The position numbers were made by a program, and so were the translations under genes. This document shows positions 46,486 to 53,867 of a stretch of DNA of 64,000 nt, in pieces. The notes under the pieces were generated by a model. That model saw only the letters and a program-made list of their open reading frames with translations, did not search any database and was not told where the DNA came from. This DNA is from VAZQ01 sp963840535 (GTDB taxonomy: Bacteria > Pseudomonadota > Alphaproteobacteria > Rhizobiales > Xanthobacteraceae): contig CAWIZJ010000060.1 in NCBI GenBank assembly GCA_963840535.1, positions 368,370 to 432,369 of the forward strand, in the 5' to 3' direction. Within the stretch, counting starts at the first letter, position 1. Every line of letters starts with the position of its first letter.

Positions 46486-46856
46486 GGCATGTCCCTTTCT
46501 CCGAACCGCGTCTGGGCCGAGGGAATATGACATGCCGTACCCCTGGAGTGTGATCTGGTTCACATTTGCGCGAATTGTTCCGATGCGTTGAAGGCTTCGC
46601 CTGCCTGCCAACGTGTGAAGTCCCCGACCAACTCAGGCGAGTGCAGATTTCCATCAATGGGTACAACGCCACTGTCGGGCCAGGCCCGCTACTGACTTCG
46701 TGGAGGAGCCGTCAACAGCATCAAAACCGCCGTGCATTCAATGCGTTAATACGCCGCAGCGAACGTGTAACACCTTAGAAATCTTTGGGCAGCATCATAT
46801 TGTGGGGCGGATTGCTTGATCGACTGTTGGCCGCTTTATGATTTCGGGGGGTTACC
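46486..46856. other. Gene-free interval upstream of the ACP-like gene
   Basis: No gene is supported. The last 60 bases contain TTGATC and TATGAT boxes (about 46817 and 46838) that might be a promoter for the gene at 46857, although the 15-base spacing is short. Confidence 0.35.
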
Positions 46857-47171
46857 ATGATCAGTAGCCTGAGCGACACTCGACGAGTATCGGATGATGA
46901 AGGCTTGGAGGTACGCGAGCTTCGCGCGCTTGTTGCCAAGCATCTCCACCTCGACGTACGACGCGTCACGGACCAGGCGCATCTCCGTCGCGATCTCGGG
47001 GCCGGTTGGCTTGATCGTCTGGAATTGCTGATGCTGATCGAGGATCAATTCATCGATGTTGAAATCGCGGATGACACCGATCGGATAGAAGTCGTTGCCG
47101 ATCTCATTCGCTGCGTCGAGGGTGCGCGGGGCCGGGGCCGGGGTGCACCAATCGACGCGCTCGTGCGATAG
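46857..47171 (+). CDS. Acyl-carrier-protein-like protein lacking the phosphopantetheine serine
   Basis: A 104-residue product from ATG 46857 behind GGGGGG. The region VRELRALVAKHLHLDVRRVT, then DLGAGWLDRLELLMLIEDQF and IDVEIADD, has the helix pattern of an acyl carrier protein. The usual DLGADSLDxVEL serine is replaced: the sequence reads GWLDRLEL, so the 4-prime-phosphopantetheine attachment site is absent. It therefore cannot act as a normal carrier; a structural or regulatory role is possible. A DUF5989-like microprotein gene follows 26 bases later. The C-terminal RGRGRGAP tail may be degenerate. Confidence 0.65.
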   Translation: MISSLSDTRRVSDDEGLEVRELRALVAKHLHLDVRRVTDQAHLRRDLGAGWLDRLELLMLIEDQFIDVEIADDTDRIEVVADLIRCVEGARGRGRGAPIDALVR

Positions 47172-47197
47172 GCGCTACCGCTCAAACGAGAACCGCG

Positions 47198-47347
47198 ATG
47201 TCGTTTCTATCCGAACTGTTGGCCTTCATGCGGGCACGCAAGAAGTTCTGGCTCGTCCCCGTTCTCATCATGATGGTCATTTTCGGAGGGCTGGTTGCCC
47301 TGACGAAGGGGAGCATCGTGGCACCATTCATCTACACGATATTCTGA
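47198..47347 (+). CDS. DUF5989-like membrane microprotein (49 aa)
   Basis: The product MSFLSELLAFMRARKKFWLV, PVLIMMVIFGGLVALTKGSI and VAPFIYTIF fits the small family I know as DUF5989: an amphipathic N-terminus with RARKK, one membrane helix and the invariant-looking VAPFIYT end. It is too short for routine gene calling. It lies 26 bases after the ACP-like gene and is probably co-transcribed with it. DUF5989 members elsewhere accompany envelope or secondary-metabolite clusters; the function is unknown. Confidence 0.72.
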   Translation: MSFLSELLAFMRARKKFWLVPVLIMMVIFGGLVALTKGSIVAPFIYTIF

Positions 47348-47545
47348 GCGGGCCCATGCCAGACTTACAGAAGGCCTCGCTGGCCTGATTGATCGGTGCG
47401 CCCTCGCGTCGTCCTCCCGCCTCGCGGTGGCCAGCCAATCGCGAGCCATCTTGACTAGATGGTCCCGGAGCTGAAGGTCCTCGGTCAACTCGGCAAGCCG
47501 CACGCATTCGCGCGCGTAATTCACGCATTCCTGATCGGTAGACAT
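47207..47545 (-). CDS. Small hypothetical protein with read-through tail
   Basis: It starts MSTDQECVNYARECVRLAEL at 47545 behind a GGAG site, continuing TEDLQLRDHLVKMARDWLAT. This first segment matches a type of small helical protein (about 50-70 residues) common in Bradyrhizobium-like genomes. The frame then continues about 60 residues, partly antisense to the DUF5989-like gene, which is probably not native sequence. The original stop seems to be lost. Confidence 0.5.
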   Translation of the reverse strand: MSTDQECVNYARECVRLAELTEDLQLRDHLVKMARDWLATARREDDARAHRSIRPARPSVSLAWARSEYRVDEWCHDAPLRQGNQPSENDHHDENGDEPELLACPHEGQQFG

Positions 47546-47849
47546 GGGAGGCTCCCTGCACACAGGCGGGAGCGCGACTGGTCTCTCAGCCACCGGCGCC
47601 TGGCTCAGTTGCCGATGCCGATGATGCTGGGCACCGTGCGCCTCGGTCACGGGGAAGTCGAGTTAATTCGATCGCTACCAACGCATCCGCGGCGGCAACC
47701 TCGATGCAGGCGCGGGAGGTGGCGCAATGATGACCGTGCCGCTTGCCGCCGCCACGCACCTACAGAGCGTGCAACTGCCCCCACACAGAAAATTAGGAGT
47801 TCTCCGACGCTAATGCGCTTCGGTTTATTGTTCAGCGGGGAGGGGGATA
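47546..47849. other. Gene-free interval
   Basis: No gene is supported. It contains the upstream region of the minus-strand small protein ending at 47545 and the ribosome-binding site (GGGGAGGGGG) of the next plus-strand gene. Confidence 0.4.
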
Positions 47850-48035
47850 ATGAGTGACGATCTCATGGAGGAAGTGCGGCGCGGGCGGCCAGAGCTTGCC
47901 AACGATCGTGATGCGTTGCTTGCCGAGGCCGAGCGTCAAATTAGGGAGGTCGAGGAGGCCATAGGTCGGCTGAACAAGTCTATCGATGACATGCTATCTC
48001 GCCATCAGAGGCGGCGCGCAATAAAGGCGGCGTGA
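47850..48035 (+). CDS. Small coiled-coil hypothetical protein
   Basis: A 61-residue product MSDDLMEEVRRGRPELANDR, then DALLAEAERQIREVEEAIGR and LNKSIDDMLSRHQRRRAIKA. It is almost wholly charged helix with heptad spacing. A strong GGGGAGGGGG site precedes the ATG. The function is unknown. Confidence 0.6.
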   Translation: MSDDLMEEVRRGRPELANDRDALLAEAERQIREVEEAIGRLNKSIDDMLSRHQRRRAIKAA

Positions 48036-48061
48036 GGTGCGCCACGCTTCACAGACGGCAC

Positions 48062-48175
48062 CTAAAATGCCGGCGTCCACGGTATCCAGCGGAGGACGAG
48101 TGCAGCCGTTAGCGTGACATTGATTAACACGGCGACGCAAGAAAACAGCACAATTTGATTGGCGGTGACAACCAT
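48062..48175 (-). CDS. Candidate single-span membrane microprotein (37 aa)
   Basis: From ATG 48175 the product is MVVTANQIVLFSCVAVLINV and TLTAALVLRWIPWTPAF. It is one long hydrophobic helix with a tryptophan-rich end. GGGGG lies shortly upstream. It is too short for routine calling; I have no homologue in mind. Confidence 0.4.
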   Translation of the reverse strand: MVVTANQIVLFSCVAVLINVTLTAALVLRWIPWTPAF

Positions 48176-48342
48176 TGCTAGCCCCCGAGTAAACGCTTAG
48201 TTCCCGCCATATTAACTGCAGATTACCCTTAATTTCTGGTTAAGGGCACGCGCCCGCCGGGCAATCGGATCGAGGGAACGCCTTCTCTGCGGCCTCGATC
48301 AACTCGATGCTCTAAGCGGGCTCGGCGGCCAAAAGCGATTTT

Positions 48343-48360
48343 ATGTGATGGCCATCACAT
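48343..48360. promoter_or_regulatory. CRP-like palindrome (copy 1)
   Basis: ATGTGATGGCCATCACAT is a perfect 18-bp palindrome that fits the CRP consensus TGTGA-N6-TCACA. It ends 75 bases before the ATG of the small secreted gene at 48435. A nearly identical site stands at almost the same distance from another microprotein gene (55902-55917). Confidence 0.6.
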
Positions 48361-48434
48361 AGCAGCCTCACAGGCCGTGCCAGTTTTCCACCCGTTGATG
48401 CGGTTGAGCTGAACCGCGATGGGAGGAGATACCG

Positions 48435-48620
48435 ATGCGCAAGATCCAGATCAGTAGGTTCGCCTTCGCCGCCGCTTTGATTGTGGTGGCCGTTGCAGGA
48501 TCGAATACCTCGACGCGCGTGGACGCCGCCGTGACGGGCGCCCGGATCGATCCAATTGGGTTGACGACGAGCGCGGGGCTGCAGGTCGAGCAGTACAAGG
48601 ACTACTCCATGGTGTTTTAA
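48435..48620 (+). CDS. Small secreted hypothetical protein
   Basis: A 61-residue protein with signal MRKIQISRFAFAAALIVVAV and a likely cleavage near VDAA, leaving a mature peptide of about 30 residues (VTGARIDPIGLTTSAGLQVE, QYKDYSMVF). GGAGGAGATACCG precedes the ATG. The CRP-like palindrome upstream suggests control by a CRP/FNR-family factor. The function is unknown. Confidence 0.62.
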   Translation: MRKIQISRFAFAAALIVVAVAGSNTSTRVDAAVTGARIDPIGLTTSAGLQVEQYKDYSMVF

Positions 48621-49103
48621 GGCGGTTCGCTTCCGTCTCTGGCGGGCAGCGTCTCAGGGTTGAGGGTCAACAAGAGAGCGAATGCCCTGCCGTGCCTGCC
48701 CCCGCCTGGGTGACCTCCCATCCCCGGGCGGGGGCACGTCACACGCGATTGTCAATGAACCCCACCATTCACCTAATGCTCAACACCAAGGGCTGGAACG
48801 GTCTGTTCCGCGACGTGCCGTTCATGCCTGCCGATACATGGCTGCCATTGCCGTGGAATGACAAGGCTACCTTTACATGGGTGGCCATTGAAATGGGCAA
48901 GCTGTTTCCGAGCTGTGAAATCCAACCGTATCGCGGCGCCAACAATACCGATGGTCAGTACCATCGTGATCAGCATGGCCAGAAAGATGATGGCGACGTT
49001 CGGCTTCCAGGTGGGTGAAGCGCTGCGGGATATCGGTGCGCAGTGCCGCGTGCAGCGTGTCGAGACTCGCTCATGGTCAGCCTCACAGATGACTGCTGGT
49101 GCG
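48621..49103. other. Gene-free interval
   Basis: Directly after the small secreted gene is a GC-rich hairpin (TGCCCCCGCC and GGCGGGGGCA, about 48697-48737) without a T-run. The rest has short frames on both strands, none convincing, although a minus-strand frame beginning MLITMVLTIGIVGAAIRLDF could encode a membrane span. Confidence 0.4.
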
Positions 49104-49223
49104 CTAGGTTATCCTAGCATCTCGTGCAGACCAGTCGTGATGGCCGAAGTAAGCGGCCATCAGCGCTGCACCCACGATCGACAATCGGAATGTGCCCCGC
49201 AGGATGTCTCGGGATGCGATCAT
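49104..49223 (-). CDS. Candidate single-span membrane microprotein (39 aa)
   Basis: From ATG 49223, behind TAAGGCAAC, the product is MIASRDILRGTFRLSIVGAA and LMAAYFGHHDWSARDARIT: a short polar N-terminus, one membrane span and a polar tail. It resembles tiny rhizobial membrane proteins in layout. Too short for routine calling. Confidence 0.4.
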   Translation of the reverse strand: MIASRDILRGTFRLSIVGAALMAAYFGHHDWSARDARIT

Positions 49224-49481
49224 GTTGCCTTACTTCTCAGTAAACCCTCCTGATCCGTACTGGCTTGCCAGTGTCCTTTTCTCCGTCCCTACGGTTGATG
49301 ATTGTCATGCCAGGATACATATTACCGATACGGAAAATCCTCCTTCCAGTTTCCCGACATCCAGCCTTGTCACATATGATTTCTGCTTGAGCAGAGAGCC
49401 GGCTCCGGGATTTTGGACAAGGCGATAAGTGGAGTTTCTGCCTGAAGCGGGCACGCTATGGCCCGCGAATCAGGAGAGACC

Positions 49482-49793
49482 ATGAAGAGGCGACCGCGCC
49501 GGAACCACACACCGGCCTTCAAGGCGAAAGTGGCGCTTGCGGCGATCAAGGACGATCGGACGCTTGCACAGCTCGCCGAGCAGTTCGACGTTCACCCCAA
49601 TCAGATCACAACGTGGAAGGCTCAACTCGAAAGCGGAGCTGCCGACGTTTTCGATCCGGGAGGCGGCGCCGGGGCAGCGCAGCCGGCCGTGGACGTGAAG
49701 ACGTTGCACGCCAAGATCGGCGAGCTCACGCTGGAGAACGATTTTTTAGAAGGAGCGCTCAGCAAGGCCGGGCTGCTGAGCGCAAGGCGATGA
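49482..49793 (+). CDS. IS3-family transposase OrfA (copy 2)
   Basis: A 103-residue DNA-binding subunit from ATG 49482 behind AGGAGAGACC. The helix-turn-helix and zipper are the same as in copy 1. The T TTT TTA heptamer at 49743-49749 sits in the codons for D-F-L and is a canonical X XXY YYZ slippery site for -1 frameshifting into orfB. Confidence 0.92.
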   Translation: MKRRPRRNHTPAFKAKVALAAIKDDRTLAQLAEQFDVHPNQITTWKAQLESGAADVFDPGGGAGAAQPAVDVKTLHAKIGELTLENDFLEGALSKAGLLSARR

Positions 49794-50617
49794 TCGACCG
49801 TGCACACGATCTGCCGATCACAAAGCAAGCGGCCGCTCTGAACATCAGCCGTGGCAGCGTCTACTACCTACCACGGCCGGTGCCGGAGGCCGATCTCGCG
49901 ATCATGCGGCGTCTCGACCAGCTGCACTTGGAGTTCCCCTTCGCCGGCTCGCGGATGTTGCGAGGCCTGCTGGCTGCCGAGGGGTGCAAGATCGGGCGCC
50001 GGCATGTAAAGACGCTGATGCGGCGGATGGGGATAGAAGCGCTCTATCGCCGTCCCCGCACGACGACGCCGGAGCCCGGCCACAAGATCTACCCGTATCT
50101 GCTGCGCGGGCTGGAGATCACGCGGGCGAACCAAGTCTGGGCGATGGACATCACGTACATCCCGATGGCGCGCGGCTTCGTCTATCTGGCCGTCGTTCTC
50201 GACTGGTTCAGCCGTCGCGTGCTGGCGTGGCGATTGTCGATCACAATGGAAGCGGCATTCTGCGTCGAAACGCTGGAGGATGCTTTTGCTCGTCACGGCA
50301 AGCCGGAGATCCTCAACACGGACCAGGGCTCGCAATTCACCGGATCGGCCTTCACCGGCGTGCTCGCCGACAATGGCATCGCGATCAGCATGGACGGCAA
50401 GGGCGCCTGGCGGGACAACGTGTTCGTCGAGCGTCTATGGCGCAGCGTCAAATACGAGGAGGTGTATCTGCGGGCCTACGACAGCGTCTCCGACGCCCGC
50501 AATTCCATTGGCCGTTACCTGGACTTCTACAATGGCCGGCGCCCACACTCGAGCCTTGACGGCGCCACGCCCGATCAGGCCTACTTCAACCTGCTGCCCC
50601 TCCGCGCGGCGGCCTAA
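49790..50617 (+). CDS. IS3-family transposase OrfB (copy 2)
   Basis: A 275-residue DDE transposase whose ATG overlaps the orfA stop (ATGA). It has the same DDE landmarks as copy 1: AMDITYIPMARGFV, NTDQGSQFTGSAF and ERLWRSVKYEEVYL. It reads SVYYLPRP where copy 1 has SVYSLPRP. An OrfAB fusion through the slippery site would read DFFRRSAQQGRAAERKAMID across the junction. Confidence 0.93.
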   Translation: MIDRAHDLPITKQAAALNISRGSVYYLPRPVPEADLAIMRRLDQLHLEFPFAGSRMLRGLLAAEGCKIGRRHVKTLMRRMGIEALYRRPRTTTPEPGHKIYPYLLRGLEITRANQVWAMDITYIPMARGFVYLAVVLDWFSRRVLAWRLSITMEAAFCVETLEDAFARHGKPEILNTDQGSQFTGSAFTGVLADNGIAISMDGKGAWRDNVFVERLWRSVKYEEVYLRAYDSVSDARNSIGRYLDFYNGRRPHSSLDGATPDQAYFNLLPLRAAA

Positions 50618-50664
50618 ACCCTGGCAGACGCTCCACTTATCGACGCGGAAAATCTGTTCAGACA

Positions 50665-50953
50665 ATCGGGGCCACCGCACAGATACTGTCAGGCTTGCAA
50701 AAAGTTGCGTTAAATTCTCGTGTTAGGTCTTATTGCTTTCCGCCAAACATTTGTTCGTCACTGATTTCGTCATCCATAGGCTGACATTTCGATGCTGTCC
50801 GGGGATGCGGCGTAGGTCCTCCACATCCCCGGACCAGACAGGGTCAGGCACAGACGATGGACCCCAAACCGTGGTGGAGTAGTCAGCCGCTGTGCTCGGC
50901 ATCTGCATCAGTGAGGAACTTGCTCATAGGCCGCATTCCGTCCGCGCACTGAC
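50665..50953. other. Interval right of the second IS3 copy
   Basis: No gene is supported. It contains the third copy of the 17-bp motif (CGCCAAACATTTGTTCG at 50741-50757) and the beginning of the right 68-bp inverted repeat. Confidence 0.4.
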
Positions 50954-50998
50954 TTGCTAATTGACGCCAAAGATTTGTTTGGAGTGCCCTGGCGTTCG
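50928..50998 (+). repeat. 68-bp inverted repeat, right copy
   Basis: Reads AGGCCGCATTCCGTCCGCGC, ACTGACTTGCTAATTGACGC, CAAAGATTTGTTTGGAGTGC and CCTGGCGTTCG. It matches the reverse complement of 41000-41067. It contains the 17-bp motif CGCCAAAGATTTGTTTG at 50965-50981. Confidence 0.85.
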
Positions 50999-51232
50999 AG
51001 CTTGACACAAGCCCACGCCACGGCCCCCGATGCGCACCGGGAGGTTCTGAAGCTCACCGATACACAAATGGACGCCGTTTTGCGCGCGGCCCAGCCGCTC
51101 GCGCCCGGCGATCGCTCTGTCTTCCTGCAAGAGGTTGCCGCCGCCTTGCAGGATCAGCCGATCGGCGACGGCAGCGTGCACCGTGTCGTCGCGGAGGTGC
51201 AGCGCATCGCTGATGACGAGGCCATCAACTGA
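50954..51232 (+). CDS. Small hypothetical protein, N-terminus uncertain
   Basis: The C-terminal part LKLTDTQMDAVLRAAQPLAP, GDRSVFLQEVAAALQDQPIG and DGSVHRVVAEVQRI resembles a family of small helical proteins I associate with Bradyrhizobium. The first 25 or so codons of the open frame belong to the 68-bp repeat and are probably not native, so the true start may have been displaced by a rearrangement; the first internal ATG is at 51068. The function is unknown. Confidence 0.5.
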   Translation: MLIDAKDLFGVPWRSSLTQAHATAPDAHREVLKLTDTQMDAVLRAAQPLAPGDRSVFLQEVAAALQDQPIGDGSVHRVVAEVQRIADDEAIN

Positions 51233-51260
51233 GGACACGCTTTAGGAAGGAGGGATCACG

Positions 51261-51740
51261 GTGGACGGCGACGAGACTAAAAATCAACTGGACCGACTAG
51301 AGCGCAAGATCAATGTCATTGGCGAGGTAGTATTCCTTTCTGTTTCGGCGGGCATAGGGGTCGCCGTGGGCTATCTCGTTCAAGATTATGACAAGTTAGT
51401 TAGTTGGCTGGGGTCGGCCCGCCGCTATCGCGTGCGGCCTAACCGTTGGCGCAGTGGGATGGTTTCTGCAATCCAGCTTTCGATAACAGGTCGCTCCCGA
51501 CAATTTTGCGGAGATGCTCCCGAAACCCCCAACCTCGTGCACGGGTCTCACAGGGAGGCTACCTCGACAGCCCGGCCACGAAATTCTGTGGTTACGGTCC
51601 TAAGGTTGCGGTCGTTGCTAACCAGCGTCAGGCCGTTCTTTATGGCTGTCTCGGCGATCAGAATGTCGCGTTCCTGGTTGGGGAACCGTTTCCGTTTCCC
51701 TCGATCGAGGGCTTTAAGGCGAGCGAGCATCGGTGCATAA
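51261..51740 (+). CDS. Hypothetical membrane protein, probably truncated or fused to junk
   Basis: A GTG start at 51261 follows AGGAAGGAGGGATCACG. The first 55 residues look real: DGDETKNQLDRLERKINVIG, then a membrane span EVVFLSVSAGIGVAVGYLVQ. The remaining frame is antisense to the PIN-domain toxin gene and has no protein-like features, so the native C-terminus is probably lost near 51430. Confidence 0.35.
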   Translation: MDGDETKNQLDRLERKINVIGEVVFLSVSAGIGVAVGYLVQDYDKLVSWLGSARRYRVRPNRWRSGMVSAIQLSITGRSRQFCGDAPETPNLVHGSHREATSTARPRNSVVTVLRLRSLLTSVRPFFMAVSAIRMSRSWLGNRFRFPRSRALRRASIGA

Positions 51741-51996
51741 ATGCCACCGTCCTCTGACCACTTCCCCTGATCCCAAGGGCTGACATCCCAAACGGTGCTC
51801 TCCGTGAGTATGCTAGCGGCATGTGGAACGCAGCGCGAAGCTCAGCCCGCCTTCCCTCGTCTCGCGTTTTCTCAAGCTCATCCCACTGTACATGGGTCGC
51901 GAATAGTCGGCAGCCAGAGAATACGGATAGTTCAAGCTCGCCGTCGCAAACGGCGTTAAATACGTTCGTGTCGAGCATGTACGAGGTTTCGGCCAT
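51548..51996 (-). CDS. PIN-domain ribonuclease, VapC-like toxin, one frameshift
   Basis: Mg-dependent ribonuclease of the PIN fold, expected to act as a toxin. ATG 51996 gives MAETSYMLDTNVFNAVCDGE with the first acidic residue in LDTN. The frame is lost near 51830; a surplus base, when ignored, continues PHAASILTESTVWDVSPWDQ and MLARLKALDRGKRKRF. Later acidic residues are in RDILIAETAIKNGL and VSNDRNLRTV. It has about 149 residues when repaired. I see no VapB-like antitoxin on either side. Confidence 0.65.
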
Positions 51997-52047
51997 CGGA
52001 CGGCTACATGCGCGACGAACAACGCATGTGGCTGCATTAGAGGCTGG

Positions 52048-52084
52048 GGCCCTGCATCGGGTTCTTGCCATCCGATGCAGGGCC
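52048..52084. repeat. 13-bp perfect hairpin
   Basis: GGCCCTGCATCGG and CCGATGCAGGGCC flank an 11-base loop. It lies just upstream of the VapC-like gene start and 290 bases before the outer-membrane protein gene. Confidence 0.75.
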
Positions 52085-52100
52085 TTTGCCTGCCAGGGCA

Positions 52101-52148
52101 AGCAGCGCCCCCCAACCCTGGTATTGGAGCAGCGCCCCCCAACCCTGG
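52101..52148. repeat. 21-bp direct repeat, two copies
   Basis: The core GCAGCGCCCCCCAACCCTGG occurs at 52102-52121 and 52129-52148, a period of 27 bases. The two copies are identical over 21 bases including the preceding A. Confidence 0.85.
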
Positions 52149-52370
52149 CATTGCGGGCCACTCTGCTGCTTAGTCGGTTATTTTTTGTGGCAATACCGAT
52201 GGGTTGGTGCCCGCAAGGGCCATCCGTCAAGCGGTTTAGCAGGCGACTGTGGCTGACACGCAACAGTATTTGGCGTGCGTTGATATAGTGTTCTGAGACG
52301 TTGGGTTCGGGCGTCCAGGCGAAAACATACGGCGCTTTTGAGAACCCACTCAAATACACGGGGGATATTT

Positions 52371-53168
52371 ATGAAGAAGCTCTTGCTTGCGACTTGCGCT
52401 GTTGGTGCGCTGGCAGCGGGTTCGGCCAGTGCAGCCGATATTCCGGTGAAGGCGCTTCCGCCGCCACCTCCGGCGTGCGCGCAATTCGGCGGCTTCTATG
52501 TCGGCGGCAATGTCGGCTGGGGCTACGGCGACCATACATTCAGAAACCTCGACGGTTTCGGGGTCCAGGCGGGTGTCTTTGCGAACGAGGGGAGTACGAG
52601 CGAGAGCGGCTTCGTCGCCGGCGTCCAGGGCGGCTACAACTGGCAATTCCGCTGCACGCTCTTCGGCATCGAGGCCGATTACAACTTTGCCGACATCGAC
52701 CATGACCGCACTTTCACCGGCCCCCTTGGCTTTGGCAAGCTTGCGGTTTCCAGCAGCCTTCAAAGCTTCGGCACGGTCAGGGCGCGCTCGGGCGTCATCG
52801 TCGACAACCTCCTGCTGTACGTGACCGGCGGCCTCGCCTACGCCAGCACCGAGCGGAGCGTCGCGCTTACCTTCCCTGGAGCGCCTCAATTTGACCAGGG
52901 CCCCTTCTCGGACGAGAAGACGCGCTGGGGCTGGACCATGGGCTTCGGCACGGAGTGGTCGTTCGCGCCCAACTGGAGCTTCAAGAGCGAGGTGCTCTAC
53001 GCCCGCTTCGAAAAGGAAGAGAAGACACACATCTGCAGGATCTTCTGCAACCCCGACCAAGCGTTCCGCTTCGAGCATGAAAGCTCGGCCTGGGTTACCC
53101 GCGTCGGCATCAACTACCGGTTCGGCGGCGGCACGTACGGCGGCGGCATGTACGGCGGCGGATACTGA
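52371..53168 (+). CDS. Outer-membrane beta-barrel protein (Omp25/RopB-like)
   Basis: A 265-residue porin-like protein with signal MKKLLLATCAVGALAAGSAS and an N-terminal proline tract (VKALPPPPPACAQFGGFYVG). The barrel pattern has alternating aromatic/glycine strands: GGNVGWGYGDHTF, GVQGGYNWQFRCTLFGIEAD, LYVTGGLAYA, GWTMGFGTEWSFAPNWSFKS and the final VTRVGINYRFGGG. A glycine/tyrosine-rich tail (YGGGMYGGGY) ends it. GGGG lies before the ATG. It resembles the surface protein family abundant in Hyphomicrobiales, but also contains two cysteines (ICRIFCN). Confidence 0.85.
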   Translation: MKKLLLATCAVGALAAGSASAADIPVKALPPPPPACAQFGGFYVGGNVGWGYGDHTFRNLDGFGVQAGVFANEGSTSESGFVAGVQGGYNWQFRCTLFGIEADYNFADIDHDRTFTGPLGFGKLAVSSSLQSFGTVRARSGVIVDNLLLYVTGGLAYASTERSVALTFPGAPQFDQGPFSDEKTRWGWTMGFGTEWSFAPNWSFKSEVLYARFEKEEKTHICRIFCNPDQAFRFEHESSAWVTRVGINYRFGGGTYGGGMYGGGY

Positions 53169-53331
53169 TCCGCGCGACACAGAACGCAAAAGAGTTTGGG
53201 GCCCCGGCATCCGCGCTGGGGGCCTCTTGCTTTTCCGCTTAGGCGGTGGAGCCCGAGGAGAAGGTTTTGAGCGCGGGCTCCAGCGCAAAGATGCTCACGT
53301 CATCCGGTCGTGCGCAACCAAGTTTCGCTGA

Positions 53332-53415
53332 GTGGAGCCCGCCGGGGAGAAGGGTCTGACCTACCCTCCTCCTTAGCGATCTGGGGCCCGACGGGCTCCG
53401 TGCCAAGGCTACGAC
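53332..53415 (+). repeat. Dispersed intergenic repeat, copy A
   Basis: Starts GTGGAGCCCGCCGGGGAGAA, continues with CTACCCTCCTCCTTA and ends with CCGACGGGCTCC, which pairs with the start to close a long hairpin. A diverged copy in the same orientation is at 54362-54440, and a 30-base fragment is at about 41653. Confidence 0.75.
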
Positions 53416-53497
53416 ATCAACGGCCCCTTGCGTAGCCGCCATCGTAGACGATGCAATACACAACTGCGGCCACGGCGCTGCTACGCCAGAACGAAAA

Positions 53498-53527
53498 CAC
53501 GCCGTGACCCAGGGGAGCCACGGCGTG
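53498..53527. repeat. 9-bp hairpin
   Basis: CACGCCGTG (53498-53506) pairs with CACGGCGTG (53519-53527) around 12 bases. It has no T-run. Confidence 0.7.
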
Positions 53528-53867
53528 AAGGTGGGAAAGTCACAGCCCCATGGGGTCAACCATGAGGCAGCGCGAGGCTAGCACGGAAACGCGGGGGAGA
53601 TCGATCGAGGGTCCGCGCCAGGAGGCGGCAAGGCGGGGCAAAGCGGCGCATCCGTTTGAGCGCCCGCCGCCGAGCAATTGTGGATGGCCCCGATGGGGAT
53701 CGGGGCCATCCGAGCCAAGATGGCGGGGGAAGGGGGTGGGGAAGCGCCATCCGGCTATTGAACGACTTCGCTTTCCCTTTGCCGCCTGTGCTGCGCGGGG
53801 ACGTGTTCTCAGAAATCCCCAACCACCTCACGCAATGCTTGAACTTGCGACGTCAATAAGATGCGGT

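Larger units (their letters stand above)
49395..50664 (+). mobile_element. IS3-family insertion sequence, copy 2
   Basis: Plus-strand copy of the element at 42079-43349. Shared sequence starts at AGAGCCGGCTCCGGG and ends near CTGTTCAGAC. Imperfect terminal repeats share CGATAAGTGGAG and CTGCC blocks. The inverted placement of the two copies, 6 kb apart, allows inversion of the intervening DNA by homologous recombination. orfA and orfB are both intact. Confidence 0.9.
51997..52370. other. Gene-free interval with two repeat structures
   Basis: It holds a perfect 13-bp inverted repeat (52048-52060 with 52072-52084) and a 21-bp direct repeat (52101-52121, 52128-52148). The remainder is the upstream region of the outer-membrane protein gene at 52371. 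Confidence 0.5.
53169..53867. other. Gene-free interval with repeats
   Basis: It contains a copy of the dispersed GTGGAGCCCGC repeat (53332-53415) and a CACGCCGTG/CACGGCGTG hairpin (53498-53527). I see no supported gene in the remaining 450 bases. Confidence 0.45.

Noticed and set aside
47207..47400. Antisense protein-coding sequence opposite the DUF5989-like gene
   Set aside because: Only the N-terminal part upstream of about 47400 looks native; the overlapping tail has no protein-like pattern.
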